64,000 nucleotides of DNA from JADCCX01 sp051649305 (GTDB taxonomy: Bacteria; Pseudomonadota; Alphaproteobacteria; Rhizobiales; Beijerinckiaceae). The position numbers were made by a program, and so were the translations under genes. A model generated the notes under the pieces. The model was not told where the DNA came from. It saw only the letters and a program-made list of their open reading frames with translations, and searched no databases. Position 1 is the first letter of the stretch. Each line of letters opens with the position of its first letter. Location of the stretch: positions 1 to 64,000 of the forward strand of contig JBOFGV010000073.1 of NCBI GenBank assembly GCA_051649305.1, given 5' to 3'. This document shows, piece after piece, positions 35,477 through 44,102 of the stretch.

Positions 35477-37611
35477 GCGGCATTCCTTTGTTTGGTCTTG
35501 AGGCCGCGAATCGTACGGCCCTGCACCAGCACAGCGACAGCCTGTGCAAAATGATCCGCTGACACCACAGGATTCTGCCTGGCCTCATCAACGGCCTGCC
35601 GTGCAGCCCTAAGCGAAGCAGCCTGCACCAGGCCCTTCAGGTCAGCACCGCTGAAACCATCGGTCAGCGCATTCAGATCGGCAAGCTTCACATCATCGGC
35701 CAGCGGCAAATCGCGGGTATGAATGGCCAAAATTTCCTTGCGTGTCGATGCATTGGGCAAAGGCATTTCCAGCACGAGGTCAAACCGACCCGGACGAATG
35801 AGGGCAGGATCAACGCGGTCCACCCGGTTGGTTGCAGCCAGCAGAAACACGCCCTTGAGATCCTCGACACCATCAATCTCGGTGAGGAGCTGCGCCACGA
35901 CCCGTTCCATGACTGCGCCGTCACCAGCACCACGCACAGGGGCGAGTGCGTCCATCTCATCAAAGAAGATAATGCAGGGTGCAGCCATGCGCGCCTTGGC
36001 GAATATCTGGCGGACAGCACGCTCGGATTCGCCCACGTACTGGTTGAGCAGTTGCGGTCCGCGCACGGAAATAAAGTTGACGCCAGCTTCTGTCGCCAGC
36101 GCCTTCGCCAGCAATGTCTTGCCCGTACCGGGCGGACCAGCCAGCAACACGCCCTTGGTAGGAGCAAGTTTCAGGCTGTCAAAAATTGCACCGTGCTGCA
36201 GTGGCCAGATGACGGCTTCTGTGAGGGCACGTTTCACATCATGCGCGCCACCCACATCCGACCACAGCACATCAGGCACATCGGTGAAAACTTCGCGCAC
36301 TGCCGAAGGGCGAATGTCGTTGAGGGCTGAATCAAAATCAGCCGACTCAACCACCATGCCTGCCACATCGATCTGGCCGAGATCAGCCGCCGCATTGCGC
36401 ACAGAGCGACGCAGTGCCGACATGCCAGCCTCGCGTGCAAGGGCTGCGAGATCAGCACCGACGAAGCCGTGGGTGACAGCTGCAATCCGATCAAGATCAA
36501 CATCGGCGGACAGCGGCATGCCACGGGTGTGCACCGCCATGATTTCACGGCGACCCGGACGGTCCGGCACACCAATCGTAATTTCGCGGTCAAAGCGGCC
36601 TGGACGACGGAGTGCTGGATCAAGACTGTCCGGCAGGTTTGTCGCCGCCATCACGATCACCTGTCCGCGGGAGGTGACACCGTCAAGCAGGGTCAGCAAC
36701 TGCGCAACAATCCGGCGCTCCACCTGACGGTCGCCGGTCAGGCCTTCGCGCTTGGGAGCAATCGCATCAATCTCGTCAATGAAGACAATGGATGGTGCCT
36801 TGGCTGAGGCGCGCTCAAACACATCGCGCAACTGCGCTTCGGATTCACCGTAGTGCTTGCCGACGATTTCAGGGCCGTTGATCTGGAAGAACGTGGCGTT
36901 GCATTCCTCGGCGACAGTCCGGGCAAGCAAGGTCTTGCCTGTGCCGGGTGGGCCAGAGAGCAGCACGCCCTTGGGAGCATCCACACCCAGGTGTTCAAAA
37001 ATCTCGGGCCGCCGGATCGGCAGCTCGATCATCTCGCGCACCTTGGCGAGTTCGCGCGACAGACCACCCAGATCATCATAGCCGACACCGCGCGCCTTGC
37101 GCTGGCCTTCGCCCGAGGTGATTTCAATGTGGGTGTCAGCCTGCGCAAACACCACGCCATCCGGCTTTGAAGCGGAAACAGTGGCGACGAGATCACGCCC
37201 GCCCACCACCTTCAGACGGATCGCATCACCCACGCAGACAGGCAGACCTTCCAGCGCCTGCGCGACACGACGGATGAAAGCAGCACTTGCTGCCGGTGGC
37301 TGCTCAAAAGCGAGCACAAGTTTTGTAGCATCAACTGCCTCGGCGCGGCTGATGGTGATGCTGTCATCCACACCTGCGCCGAGGTTGGCGCGGGTTGCAC
37401 CGTCAATCAGGATAAGGCCCTGGCCACGGTCTTCGTTGTGTGCGGGCAGCGCGCGCACATGGGTTGTGCGTTCTGCGGTCAGCGCAATCACATCGCCAAT
37501 GCGGGCACCAATGCTGGTGAGGCTTGAAGGATCGATGCGCGCAATGCCGCGACCCGCATCCATGGCGCGGGCTTCCTTGATCCTGAGATTGATGGTTGAA
37601 ACCTTGTCCAT
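35473..37611 (-). CDS. CDC48/VAT-type AAA+ ATPase of the gas-vesicle operon
   Basis: A 712-residue double-ring AAA+ unfoldase. The N-terminal CDC48 region has a double-psi barrel (about 5-85) and a second subdomain (about 90-170). D1 has Walker A GPPGTGKT at 220-227 and Walker B VFIDE at 276-280; D2 has GPPGTGKT at 492-499 and IFFDE at 548-552. Arginine-finger sequences are present in both (PALRRPGRFD, PALIRPGRFD). Cytoplasmic protein remodelling or quality control of vesicle proteins is likely. CDC48-like genes occur in some other gvp clusters. Confidence 0.92.
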   Translation of the reverse strand: MDKVSTINLRIKEARAMDAGRGIARIDPSSLTSIGARIGDVIALTAERTTHVRALPAHNEDRGQGLILIDGATRANLGAGVDDSITISRAEAVDATKLVLAFEQPPAASAAFIRRVAQALEGLPVCVGDAIRLKVVGGRDLVATVSASKPDGVVFAQADTHIEITSGEGQRKARGVGYDDLGGLSRELAKVREMIELPIRRPEIFEHLGVDAPKGVLLSGPPGTGKTLLARTVAEECNATFFQINGPEIVGKHYGESEAQLRDVFERASAKAPSIVFIDEIDAIAPKREGLTGDRQVERRIVAQLLTLLDGVTSRGQVIVMAATNLPDSLDPALRRPGRFDREITIGVPDRPGRREIMAVHTRGMPLSADVDLDRIAAVTHGFVGADLAALAREAGMSALRRSVRNAAADLGQIDVAGMVVESADFDSALNDIRPSAVREVFTDVPDVLWSDVGGAHDVKRALTEAVIWPLQHGAIFDSLKLAPTKGVLLAGPPGTGKTLLAKALATEAGVNFISVRGPQLLNQYVGESERAVRQIFAKARMAAPCIIFFDEMDALAPVRGAGDGAVMERVVAQLLTEIDGVEDLKGVFLLAATNRVDRVDPALIRPGRFDLVLEMPLPNASTRKEILAIHTRDLPLADDVKLADLNALTDGFSGADLKGLVQAASLRAARQAVDEARQNPVVSADHFAQAVAVLVQGRTIRGLKTKQRNAA

Positions 37612-37614
37612 GGA

Positions 37615-37872
37615 TTATGCGCCGTTGTTGTTGCTCTGGCGCAGCAGGCGGCTTGCTTCGCGCAGGCGGTCCAGCAACTCGGCTTCAAGCGCCTCGAATT
37701 CCTCTTCGCCCATTTCACCGGCATCAAGCTGCGCTTCCAGAGCAGCGAGTTTGCGCTTGATCTCGGAGGGATCATTCAACTTGGCCAAAGCCGTTTCATG
37801 GATTTTCTTGCCAACCCATTCAACGCCAGCCAGTGGGCCGGTGACAGGCAACATGAGCAGCGAGAACAGCAT
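37615..37872 (-). CDS. gvpG: Gas vesicle protein GvpG
   Basis: An 85-residue protein with the family-typical opening PLAGVEWVGKKIHE and a helical acidic tail (KLAALEAQLDAGEMGEEEFE). GvpG is small, essential and works with GvpF/L. Its start shares a base with the gvpF/L stop; the AAA+ gene follows after 3 bp. Confidence 0.9.
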   Translation of the reverse strand: MLFSLLMLPVTGPLAGVEWVGKKIHETALAKLNDPSEIKRKLAALEAQLDAGEMGEEEFEALEAELLDRLREASRLLRQSNNNGA

Positions 37873-38651
37873 CAGGCAGCTCCCAGCAATGGCTCTGTGG
37901 GTGGCGCAAATTCCAGACGCAGCTTGACGAAATTATAGACGGGTGCCGGCGAGACAATCTTCAGTTTCAGCCTGTCGCCCTCTTCGGCATCAATGGCCTC
38001 AATCGCGGCAATGAGGTTGGCCTCCTGATCGCGGTCTACCAGAAGAGCAACATTCGTGACGTTCATGTCGTCGCCCTCAGGCAGGCTGACATGCTTCACG
38101 GCGAAGGGCTTGAGCCGCTCAAGCAAAATCTTGTTTTCCTCAAAGCGCTTGACCGCCATGGCGCTGTCCACCTCACGGCCCAGATCGATCCGGTCGTAAT
38201 AGGCCGCTGTAGGGTTCAGCTTGGCGAGGGCTTCTGCCTTGCGGCCAATATCAGGACGGACAGCAACAATCTCGCGGTAGAGCACGGCTTCATTCCAGCT
38301 GGCACGCACGCCTGCCTCGATGCGGCCTTCAAGCGTATCGAGCAGCGCCAGCATGTCGACGGCTTTTGGATTGACCGATGCAGCGATAGCGGCTTCCGAA
38401 TCGACAATGATGCCGAAGCGCATGGGGAGGATGGTTGCCTTCGCCATCGCGGCTTCCAGCACCTTGGTATGCGCCAGCATGTGACGGCGCGCCATCATCA
38501 CTTCCGGTTCCTCAATCACGCTGACAAGTGCCGCAAGCCTGCCGATAGTGATGGTCTGGAGCGATGCACCAGCATTGCCGACACAGGGCAAGCCCTCAGG
38601 CATGGCCATGCCCGCGCGGCCAATGGCGTAGATGTAGAGATAGCTGCTCAT
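37872..38651 (-). CDS. Gas vesicle protein GvpF/GvpL, full-length copy
   Basis: A 259-residue protein with the canonical GvpF/L layout: YLYIYAIGR start, LAALVSVIEEPEV, ATILPMRFGIIVDSEA in the middle, and PAPVYNFVKLRLE at the end. It is the best match to the family among the four such genes in the operon. It overlaps gvpH by 4 bp and gvpG by 1 bp. Confidence 0.92.
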   Translation of the reverse strand: MSSYLYIYAIGRAGMAMPEGLPCVGNAGASLQTITIGRLAALVSVIEEPEVMMARRHMLAHTKVLEAAMAKATILPMRFGIIVDSEAAIAASVNPKAVDMLALLDTLEGRIEAGVRASWNEAVLYREIVAVRPDIGRKAEALAKLNPTAAYYDRIDLGREVDSAMAVKRFEENKILLERLKPFAVKHVSLPEGDDMNVTNVALLVDRDQEANLIAAIEAIDAEEGDRLKLKIVSPAPVYNFVKLRLEFAPPTEPLLGAA

Positions 38652-39229
38652 GACTGGCTCGCGATCTTGGTGAGGCGTGCCTCAAGAATGCCGTTGCGCA
38701 ACGCATGCTCAAGCGACAGTGCATCAACCGGTGCGGGCATCGCCATGCGCGCGCGGTATTTGCGCTGGCCTGTTGCTTCAATCAGCAGCTCATTCGCTTC
38801 CAGCGTCACAGTGATGCTGTCAGCAGAAACGCCCGGCAGTTCGGCTGTCACCAGAAAGGTTGTGCCTTCATCGAAGCAATCGACCAGAGGCTCACGCGCG
38901 CCGTCGATATCAGGTGCTGCTTTGCGCGGGCGCTCGGCACGGGTTGCAGCCGATGGGCCGCCGCGTCCAGCGGCAGGTTTCATACGATCAGACAATGAAC
39001 CCACACGAAACGACATTTGCGAGACGCCGTTCACAGGCCCGTTGGGGGTGTTGATTGTGAAGACCTGCTCGCCGGTATTATTGCCAGACTGCTGCGCGCC
39101 TTGTTGCGCTGCCTGCTGGGCCTGCTCCACTGCATCCTTGATCTGGTTGCCGAGGCCACCAAGCCGCCGGGTGATTTCGGACAGGGCGCTGATGCCCGTC
39201 AGATTGTCGAAAGGTCCGCGGTTGGCCAT
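38648..39229 (-). CDS. gvpH: Hsp20-like gas vesicle protein GvpH
   Basis: A 193-residue protein with a glutamine/alanine-rich N-terminal half (DAVEQAQQAAQQGAQQ) and a C-terminal alpha-crystallin-like domain (about 105-190; FLVTAELPGVSADSITVTLE). Small heat-shock proteins hold unfolded subunits. The ATG at 39229 follows GGAACC; a GTG at 39232 is in frame. Confidence 0.88.
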   Translation of the reverse strand: MANRGPFDNLTGISALSEITRRLGGLGNQIKDAVEQAQQAAQQGAQQSGNNTGEQVFTINTPNGPVNGVSQMSFRVGSLSDRMKPAAGRGGPSAATRAERPRKAAPDIDGAREPLVDCFDEGTTFLVTAELPGVSADSITVTLEANELLIEATGQRKYRARMAMPAPVDALSLEHALRNGILEARLTKIASQS

Positions 39230-39232
39230 CAC

Positions 39233-39544
39233 TCAGGTTCCTGTTTCTTGAATGCGCCGCTCAAGAATGGCGAGGCGACCCCGCAGGCGGCGGTTTTCGT
39301 CTTCCAGTGTGTTGGTCTTGGCAGACAGCATGGGATCGGTTTCCCACCAGTTGATGCCAAGCTCGATGGCCTTGTCGACCGTCGTGACCAGCAGGCGCAG
39401 TTTGATTGTCAGCAACTCGACGCCGACCAGCGAGATCGAGATGTCCCCGGCCACGACGATGCCTTTGTCGAGCACCCTTTCCAGGATGTCCGCCAGGCCT
39501 TCACTGCGAAGGGGGCTTTCGATGCCGCGTGGGGCGTTTTGCAC
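39233..39544 (-). CDS. gvpJ: GvpA-family protein, GvpJ-like
   Basis: A 103-residue protein. The GvpA-type core (ILERVLDKGIVVAGDISISL, then VELLTIKLRLLVTTVDKA) ends in INWWETDP, and a coiled-coil tail follows (LEDENRRLRGRLAILERRI). The AGDI, WWExDP and tail features match GvpJ as I remember it; a canonical shell GvpA is about 70 residues and has DAW-type and KYAEA sequences, which are absent. It could nonetheless serve as the shell here. Confidence 0.85.
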   Translation of the reverse strand: MQNAPRGIESPLRSEGLADILERVLDKGIVVAGDISISLVGVELLTIKLRLLVTTVDKAIELGINWWETDPMLSAKTNTLEDENRRLRGRLAILERRIQETGT

Positions 39545-39558
39545 GGGTTCGCTCCTGC

Positions 39559-39837
39559 TCAGGCTGCGTCAGCCGCACCACGTTCGGTGCGGTAGTAGCG
39601 ACGCAAACGCTTGTAGGAGGTCACCTCGCCCGTGGCGTCCATCAGAAGCTCATAGGTCGACATCAGGTCGTTATCACCGACGCGTGCCTTGGATTCCAGA
39701 ATGTCCACAATGGCATACCAGCCACTGTCGCGCTTTTCGCAGCGGCTGACAGCATCAGATTTCAGGCCAGTAATGGCTTCAGCCGCCTCGCGGGCGGCCA
39801 TCGTAACTTTCAATGTGGTAAGTGCAGCTGCGGCCAT
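39559..39837 (-). CDS. gvpO: Gas vesicle protein GvpO
   Basis: A 92-residue protein matching GvpO: the C-terminal half DSGWYAIVDILESKARVGDN, then LMSTYELLMDATGEVTSYKR and RRYYR. GvpO is an accessory/regulatory protein in haloarchaea and bacteria. It sits 4 bp after the orf109 stop. Confidence 0.88.
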   Translation of the reverse strand: MAAAALTTLKVTMAAREAAEAITGLKSDAVSRCEKRDSGWYAIVDILESKARVGDNDLMSTYELLMDATGEVTSYKRLRRYYRTERGAADAA

Positions 39838-39841
39838 GGCG

Positions 39842-40171
39842 TCAGTCCTTCATGCTGGCAGTACGACGGCCACGCACAGCGGCGGGCACCGGGACATTGA
39901 CAGTAACGGCCACCATCTGAGGTTTGGCGGCCGGATGCTCGACATTGGCACCATCGAGAAACGCATGCAGCCAGGCCGCGCGGGCGGTGACCTTTGCAAG
40001 CTCGCTCTCATAGAGATCATAGCGCTCGCGAGCCTCAACCATCTGACGCCCAAGCTTGTCGCGCTCATATTCAAGGCGCAGCAGTTCAGCAGAAGCATCC
40101 ATGCGGGTGCGGACAGGACGGCGAATAAGGCCCTGACGCTTGGGGATGACACGGCGCGGAGCGGGGTTCAT
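39842..40171 (-). CDS. Coiled-coil protein of unknown function, second gene of the gvp operon
   Basis: A 109-residue protein. The N-terminus is basic (RRVIPKRQGLIRRPVRTR), residues about 25-65 form a heptad-rich coiled coil (LLRLEYERDKLGRQMVEAR), and the tail is basic. I do not recognise the family; similar small basic coiled-coil genes are found beside gvpN in other clusters, as far as I recall. Its ATG overlaps the gvpN stop. Confidence 0.7.
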   Translation of the reverse strand: MNPAPRRVIPKRQGLIRRPVRTRMDASAELLRLEYERDKLGRQMVEARERYDLYESELAKVTARAAWLHAFLDGANVEHPAAKPQMVAVTVNVPVPAAVRGRRTASMKD

Positions 40172-41253
40172 GCAGCACCTTCCTTGGCAGCAGTGCCTTC
40201 AACCGGCTTGCGGGATTTCACGGGCTTTGCTGCGCAGGCATCGGTGATGATGGCTGTCAGCGACCGGATGAAATCCTGACGCTTCACAGGATCGGCCTGA
40301 TTGGCGAGTGCCTTTGATTCCAGCACGTCAAAGCACAGCTGCACAAAGGCGTTGGACCGGGCGGAAACATCGAGCGTTTCAAACCCGACGATCCGCGCAA
40401 TCATGATGGCGCTGCGCAGAGACGGAGCCTGTGTCACCATGCCCGAGGAGCGGACATTGCGCACGATATCGACGATGGGGCCGCACTGCTCGACGGTGAG
40501 GCCAGCGCGCATGGCCACGATACCCACTTCGGTGTCACGGTCATGATTGGTCAGATCAAAGGTGATCATCCGGTCAATCAGCGCATCCTGCGGGACATTC
40601 ACCCCGGCATAGTCCTCAGGATTCGAGGTGAAGATGGCGCGGAAATCCGGGTGGGCCTTGACGTAGCGGTCCCGCGAAGAGCCAGACTGCAGGATCAGCA
40701 TCCGCTCTTCCAGCGCTGTCAGCAGCGGGTTGTTGGCGGATGGCGGCGAGCGGGTGAACTCGTCGTAGACCAGTGTGAAACCGCCTGTGATGGCATGGGT
40801 CAGAACATCATCAGACCATACAGCCTTGGTTTCGCTCTCTGTCTTCCTGACGCTGTGGACGTAGCGGTCCACCACTGCGCGGGTCTTGGTGGCGGTTTCG
40901 CGCCCCACCAGATTGCCCGCTGTCAGCCAACCATCACCAGTAACGAGAATGGCCGGGCGACCAAGCTTGGCGGCGATCTGCAGGGCCAATGTGGTTTTGC
41001 CCGTGCCGGCAGGACCGCGCAGATGCACCGGGGTGCCAGCGCGCAGATAGGATATCGCGCGGCTCTCGATCGACAGGATTTCATCGTTTTCGAAAAGATC
41101 GCCACGCGGGCGCAGCGTCACAACGTTGCTGCCCTTGGGGTCAGATGCAATCTGCTCTGCAAGAGACTGCGCCGGCGGCAGATCAACGGCCTGCACAACG
41201 GAGGCTTGCACGGCAGGTTTTTCGGATTGCGGCTTGCGCCGGTCTGCAATCAT
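40168..41253 (-). CDS. gvpN: Gas vesicle protein GvpN (MoxR-type AAA+ ATPase)
   Basis: A 361-residue ATPase and the promoter-proximal gene of the gvp operon. Walker A GPAGTGKTT is at 80-88, Walker B LVYDEF at 161-166, and the sensor region FTSNPEDYAG at 208-217, matching GvpN. The N-terminus (1-50) is polar, and the C-terminus is alanine/lysine-rich. GvpN acts in vesicle enlargement in other organisms. The start lies 144 bp from the end of matB. Confidence 0.92.
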   Translation of the reverse strand: MIADRRKPQSEKPAVQASVVQAVDLPPAQSLAEQIASDPKGSNVVTLRPRGDLFENDEILSIESRAISYLRAGTPVHLRGPAGTGKTTLALQIAAKLGRPAILVTGDGWLTAGNLVGRETATKTRAVVDRYVHSVRKTESETKAVWSDDVLTHAITGGFTLVYDEFTRSPPSANNPLLTALEERMLILQSGSSRDRYVKAHPDFRAIFTSNPEDYAGVNVPQDALIDRMITFDLTNHDRDTEVGIVAMRAGLTVEQCGPIVDIVRNVRSSGMVTQAPSLRSAIMIARIVGFETLDVSARSNAFVQLCFDVLESKALANQADPVKRQDFIRSLTAIITDACAAKPVKSRKPVEGTAAKEGAA

Positions 41254-41301
41254 GATTGTGCCTCAGGTCAGGTTTATACCCGTCTTCACGCGGATTACGC
41301 A

Positions 41302-41319
41302 GATTTACGGATGTAAATC
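41302..41319. promoter_or_regulatory. Candidate operator upstream of the gvp operon
   Basis: Inverted repeat GATTTAC-GGAT-GTAAATC (7-bp perfect arms), 49-66 bp before the gvpN start codon, in the only sizeable gap (41254-41397) that can hold the operon promoter. The rest of the gap shows no feature I can name. The regulator is unknown. Confidence 0.4.
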
Positions 41320-41397
41320 GGCATCGCGACCTTGGCTTGTCCTGGTTAACAGACTGTAAAGTTTTGGCTCCGCTATCGGTAAAATTACGATGTCAGC

Positions 41398-42903
41398 TCA
41401 GCTGTAGAGATTTCCATAGGTCTGGCGCAAAATGTTCTTCTGCACCTTGCCCATCGTGTTGCGTGGCAGGTCATCCACAATGATGATCTGCTTGGGCAAT
41501 TTGAAGCGCGCGAGCCGCACTTCAAGGTCTTTCATCATCGCCTTGGCATCGAGCTTTGCGCCCGGCTTTTGCACCACAACCGCCGTCACGCCTTCGCCGA
41601 AATCCTTGTGGGGAACACCAATCACAGCACTTTCTACCACACCGGGCATGGCATCGATTTCGGTTTCCACTTCCTTGGGATAAACGTTGTAGCCGCCAGT
41701 GATGATCAGATCCTTGCCGCGCCCGACAATATGCACGTATCCGCGCGGATCGACCTTGCCGAGATCGCCTGTGATGAAAAACCCGTCAGCGCGAAATTCC
41801 TCGCGGGTTTTTTCCGGGTTGCGCCAATAGCCTTTGAAGACATTGGGGCCCTTCACCTCGATCATGCCGATATCATCAACGCCGAGCACCTTGCCGGTTT
41901 CAGGTTCGACAATCCGCAAGGAAACGCCGGGCAGCGGGAAGCCAACCGTGCCCGGCACACGGTCCCCGTCAAAGGGGTTCGAAGTGTTCATGTTGGTTTC
42001 GGTCATGCCGTAACGCTCAAGAATGGCGTGGCCCGTGCGCTCGCTCCAGTCGCGGTGGGTATCAGCCAGCAAAGGGGCAGAGCCTGACACAAACAGGCGC
42101 ATGTGTTTGACAGCATACTTTGTCAGGCGTTGATCCTGCAAAAGGCGCACATAGAATGTCGGCACGCCCATCATGGATGTGGCGCGCGGCATCAGGCGGA
42201 ACATGGCATCAGGATCAAGCTTCGGCAGGAAGAGCATGGAGGCTCCCGCCAGCAGGATGACGTTCGTGGCGACAAACAATCCGTGGGTATGGAAGATCGG
42301 CAGTGCGTGCAGCAGCACGTCCTTGCTGGTGAACTGCCAGTAATCCCGCAGGGTCAGCGCGTTGGAAAGCAGGTTATCATGGCTCAGCATCGCGCCCTTG
42401 GAACGCCCGGTTGTGCCAGATGTGTAAAGGATGGCCGCGAGATCATCCGGCCAGCTTTGGCAGGTCTCAAAGACTGTTGAGGCCTTGGCCGCCTTGTCGA
42501 TCAGGCTGCCGTGGCCTTTCGCGTCCAGTGTCTCAATGGCTGCACCGCGCGCAATGCCTGCAATGGCTTCGCGCTTGGCCGGATCGCAGATAACCAGACG
42601 AGGCTCGGCGTCACCAATGAAGTAATCGAGCTCTGCTGTGGTGTAGGCTGTGTTCAGTGGCAGGAAAACAGCGCCTGCCCTGACGCAAGCGAGATAAAGC
42701 AAAATAGCCTCTGGGCTTTTTTCCACCTGTACCGCCACGCGGTCTCCCAGTGCGACACCTGACTCAACAAGCACATGCGCCATGCGCGAGGAGCCTGCCA
42801 GCACATCGCGGTAGCTGACAATGCGTCCATCACCTGTTTCCATGAACGGACGATCAGGCGCAGGCATGCTGGCATGAATGGCATCAAAAAGATGGTTTGG
42901 CAT
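41398..42903 (-). CDS. matB: Malonyl-CoA synthetase (malonate-CoA ligase)
   Basis: A 501-residue acyl-AMP-forming ligase that converts malonate, ATP and CoA to malonyl-CoA. Motifs: LYTSGTTGRSKGAMLSH near 161-177, ERYGMTETNMNTSNP, GDLGKVDPRGYVHIVGRGKD, and the C-terminal catalytic lysine region PRNTMGKVQKN. It closely resembles Rhizobium MatB as I remember it (MPNHLFDAI start, FHTHGLFVATNV). The ATG at 42903 follows GGGAGAG. It is divergent from a Bug receptor gene, suggesting malonate use. Confidence 0.9.
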   Translation of the reverse strand: MPNHLFDAIHASMPAPDRPFMETGDGRIVSYRDVLAGSSRMAHVLVESGVALGDRVAVQVEKSPEAILLYLACVRAGAVFLPLNTAYTTAELDYFIGDAEPRLVICDPAKREAIAGIARGAAIETLDAKGHGSLIDKAAKASTVFETCQSWPDDLAAILYTSGTTGRSKGAMLSHDNLLSNALTLRDYWQFTSKDVLLHALPIFHTHGLFVATNVILLAGASMLFLPKLDPDAMFRLMPRATSMMGVPTFYVRLLQDQRLTKYAVKHMRLFVSGSAPLLADTHRDWSERTGHAILERYGMTETNMNTSNPFDGDRVPGTVGFPLPGVSLRIVEPETGKVLGVDDIGMIEVKGPNVFKGYWRNPEKTREEFRADGFFITGDLGKVDPRGYVHIVGRGKDLIITGGYNVYPKEVETEIDAMPGVVESAVIGVPHKDFGEGVTAVVVQKPGAKLDAKAMMKDLEVRLARFKLPKQIIIVDDLPRNTMGKVQKNILRQTYGNLYS

Positions 42904-43072
42904 AAGAACTCTCCCGGTCACCCTCTTGATCCAATTTGAAGCCTTATTTCAAGTCAAACCTTGGTTCGGGCGGCTTGCATGCATTTTGTATTATAACTTG
43001 ATGCAGACCATAATTTCTGTCAGCTTGAGCAGAAGCGGGTGTAAAACCGGCAAAAAAGAAGTCAGGGAGAAA

Positions 43073-44074
43073 ATGATGAGCGGATTTGATACAGGCGCAT
43101 CGCGTCGTCTTGTGCTGGCAGGCCTTGGCGCAACAACAGCCGCAAGCCTGGTGCCATCTTCGGCAAAAGCCCAGGCTGGCTGGCCGGGCCGATCAATCAC
43201 CTTCATCAATCCCTTCCCTGCCGGAGGCGGCACGGATGCCTTTGCCCGTCCATTGGCCGCACAGCTTGACCAGCAGCTGAACCAGCGCATCGTCATCGAT
43301 AACCGCGGCGGTGCCGGCGGTACAATTGGTGCAGCCGCTGCCGCCAAGATGGCACCTGATGGCTACACCTTCTTCATTGGCGCTGCCCACCACACCATTG
43401 CACCAGCGATCTATCCGAAGCTCGAATACGACCTTGAGAAGGACTTCATCCCGATGGGTCTGATCGCCCGTCCACCGCAGGTGATTGTGGTCAATCCGGC
43501 CAAGGTGAAGGCCAACACAATGGCGGAATTCATTGCCGAACTGAAGGCCAATCCCGGCAAATACAATTTTGGCTCATCCGGCAATGGCTCAACGCATCAT
43601 CTCGCGGGCGAACTCTTTCAGATTGTCAGCGGCACCAAGATCACCCACGTGCCCTACAGAGGTGCTGGCCCTGCCATGCAGGATCTGATCGGCGGCCAGA
43701 TAGAAATCATGTTCGATGGCCTTGGCACATCCGCCTCGCAGATCAACAGCGGCACTGTAAAAGCCATCGCTGTGGCTTCGCCCAACCGCTCACCGGCCAT
43801 TCCCAATGTGCCGACAGCCAAAGAGGCCGGTCTGAATGATTTCGAGGTCTCCACCTGGTATGCCATGTGGGCCATCAAAGGTACGCCGCAAGATATCATC
43901 GACAAGATGACAGGCGAATTGGTGAAAGCGCTGGACTCAGCCCCCATCAAGGATGCCTGGGGCAAGAATGGCTCTGACATCATCAAGCTCACAGGCAAGG
44001 ATTTTGGCAGCTATGTCTCGTCCGAAATTGCCCGCTGGGGCAAGATCGTCAAGGATGGCGGTGTGAAGCTTTAA
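43073..44074 (+). CDS. Bug-type periplasmic solute receptor (tripartite tricarboxylate family)
   Basis: A 333-residue exported receptor. A twin-arginine-like signal (ASRRLVLAGLGATTAAS) precedes a mature domain typical of the family: INPFPAGGGTDAFARPLA, NRGGAGGTIGA and SSGNGSTHHLAGELF. Ligands are usually carboxylates, and divergence from matB (169-bp gap 42904-43072) points to malonate, as inference. No TctA/TctB membrane genes are nearby. The start is ATG 43073 after AGGGAGAAA; a second ATG directly follows. Confidence 0.9.
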   Translation: MMSGFDTGASRRLVLAGLGATTAASLVPSSAKAQAGWPGRSITFINPFPAGGGTDAFARPLAAQLDQQLNQRIVIDNRGGAGGTIGAAAAAKMAPDGYTFFIGAAHHTIAPAIYPKLEYDLEKDFIPMGLIARPPQVIVVNPAKVKANTMAEFIAELKANPGKYNFGSSGNGSTHHLAGELFQIVSGTKITHVPYRGAGPAMQDLIGGQIEIMFDGLGTSASQINSGTVKAIAVASPNRSPAIPNVPTAKEAGLNDFEVSTWYAMWAIKGTPQDIIDKMTGELVKALDSAPIKDAWGKNGSDIIKLTGKDFGSYVSSEIARWGKIVKDGGVKL

Positions 44075-44102
44075 GACTGCAAGACACTGAAGCGTGTAGA
44101 TT

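Noticed and set aside
41398..42903. matB as the p-coumarate ligase that would supply the PYP chromophore.
   Set aside because: It sits just upstream of gvpN, but its sequence matches MatB closely as I remember it, and it faces a carboxylate receptor gene. A p-coumarate ligase would be expected to look like 4CL.
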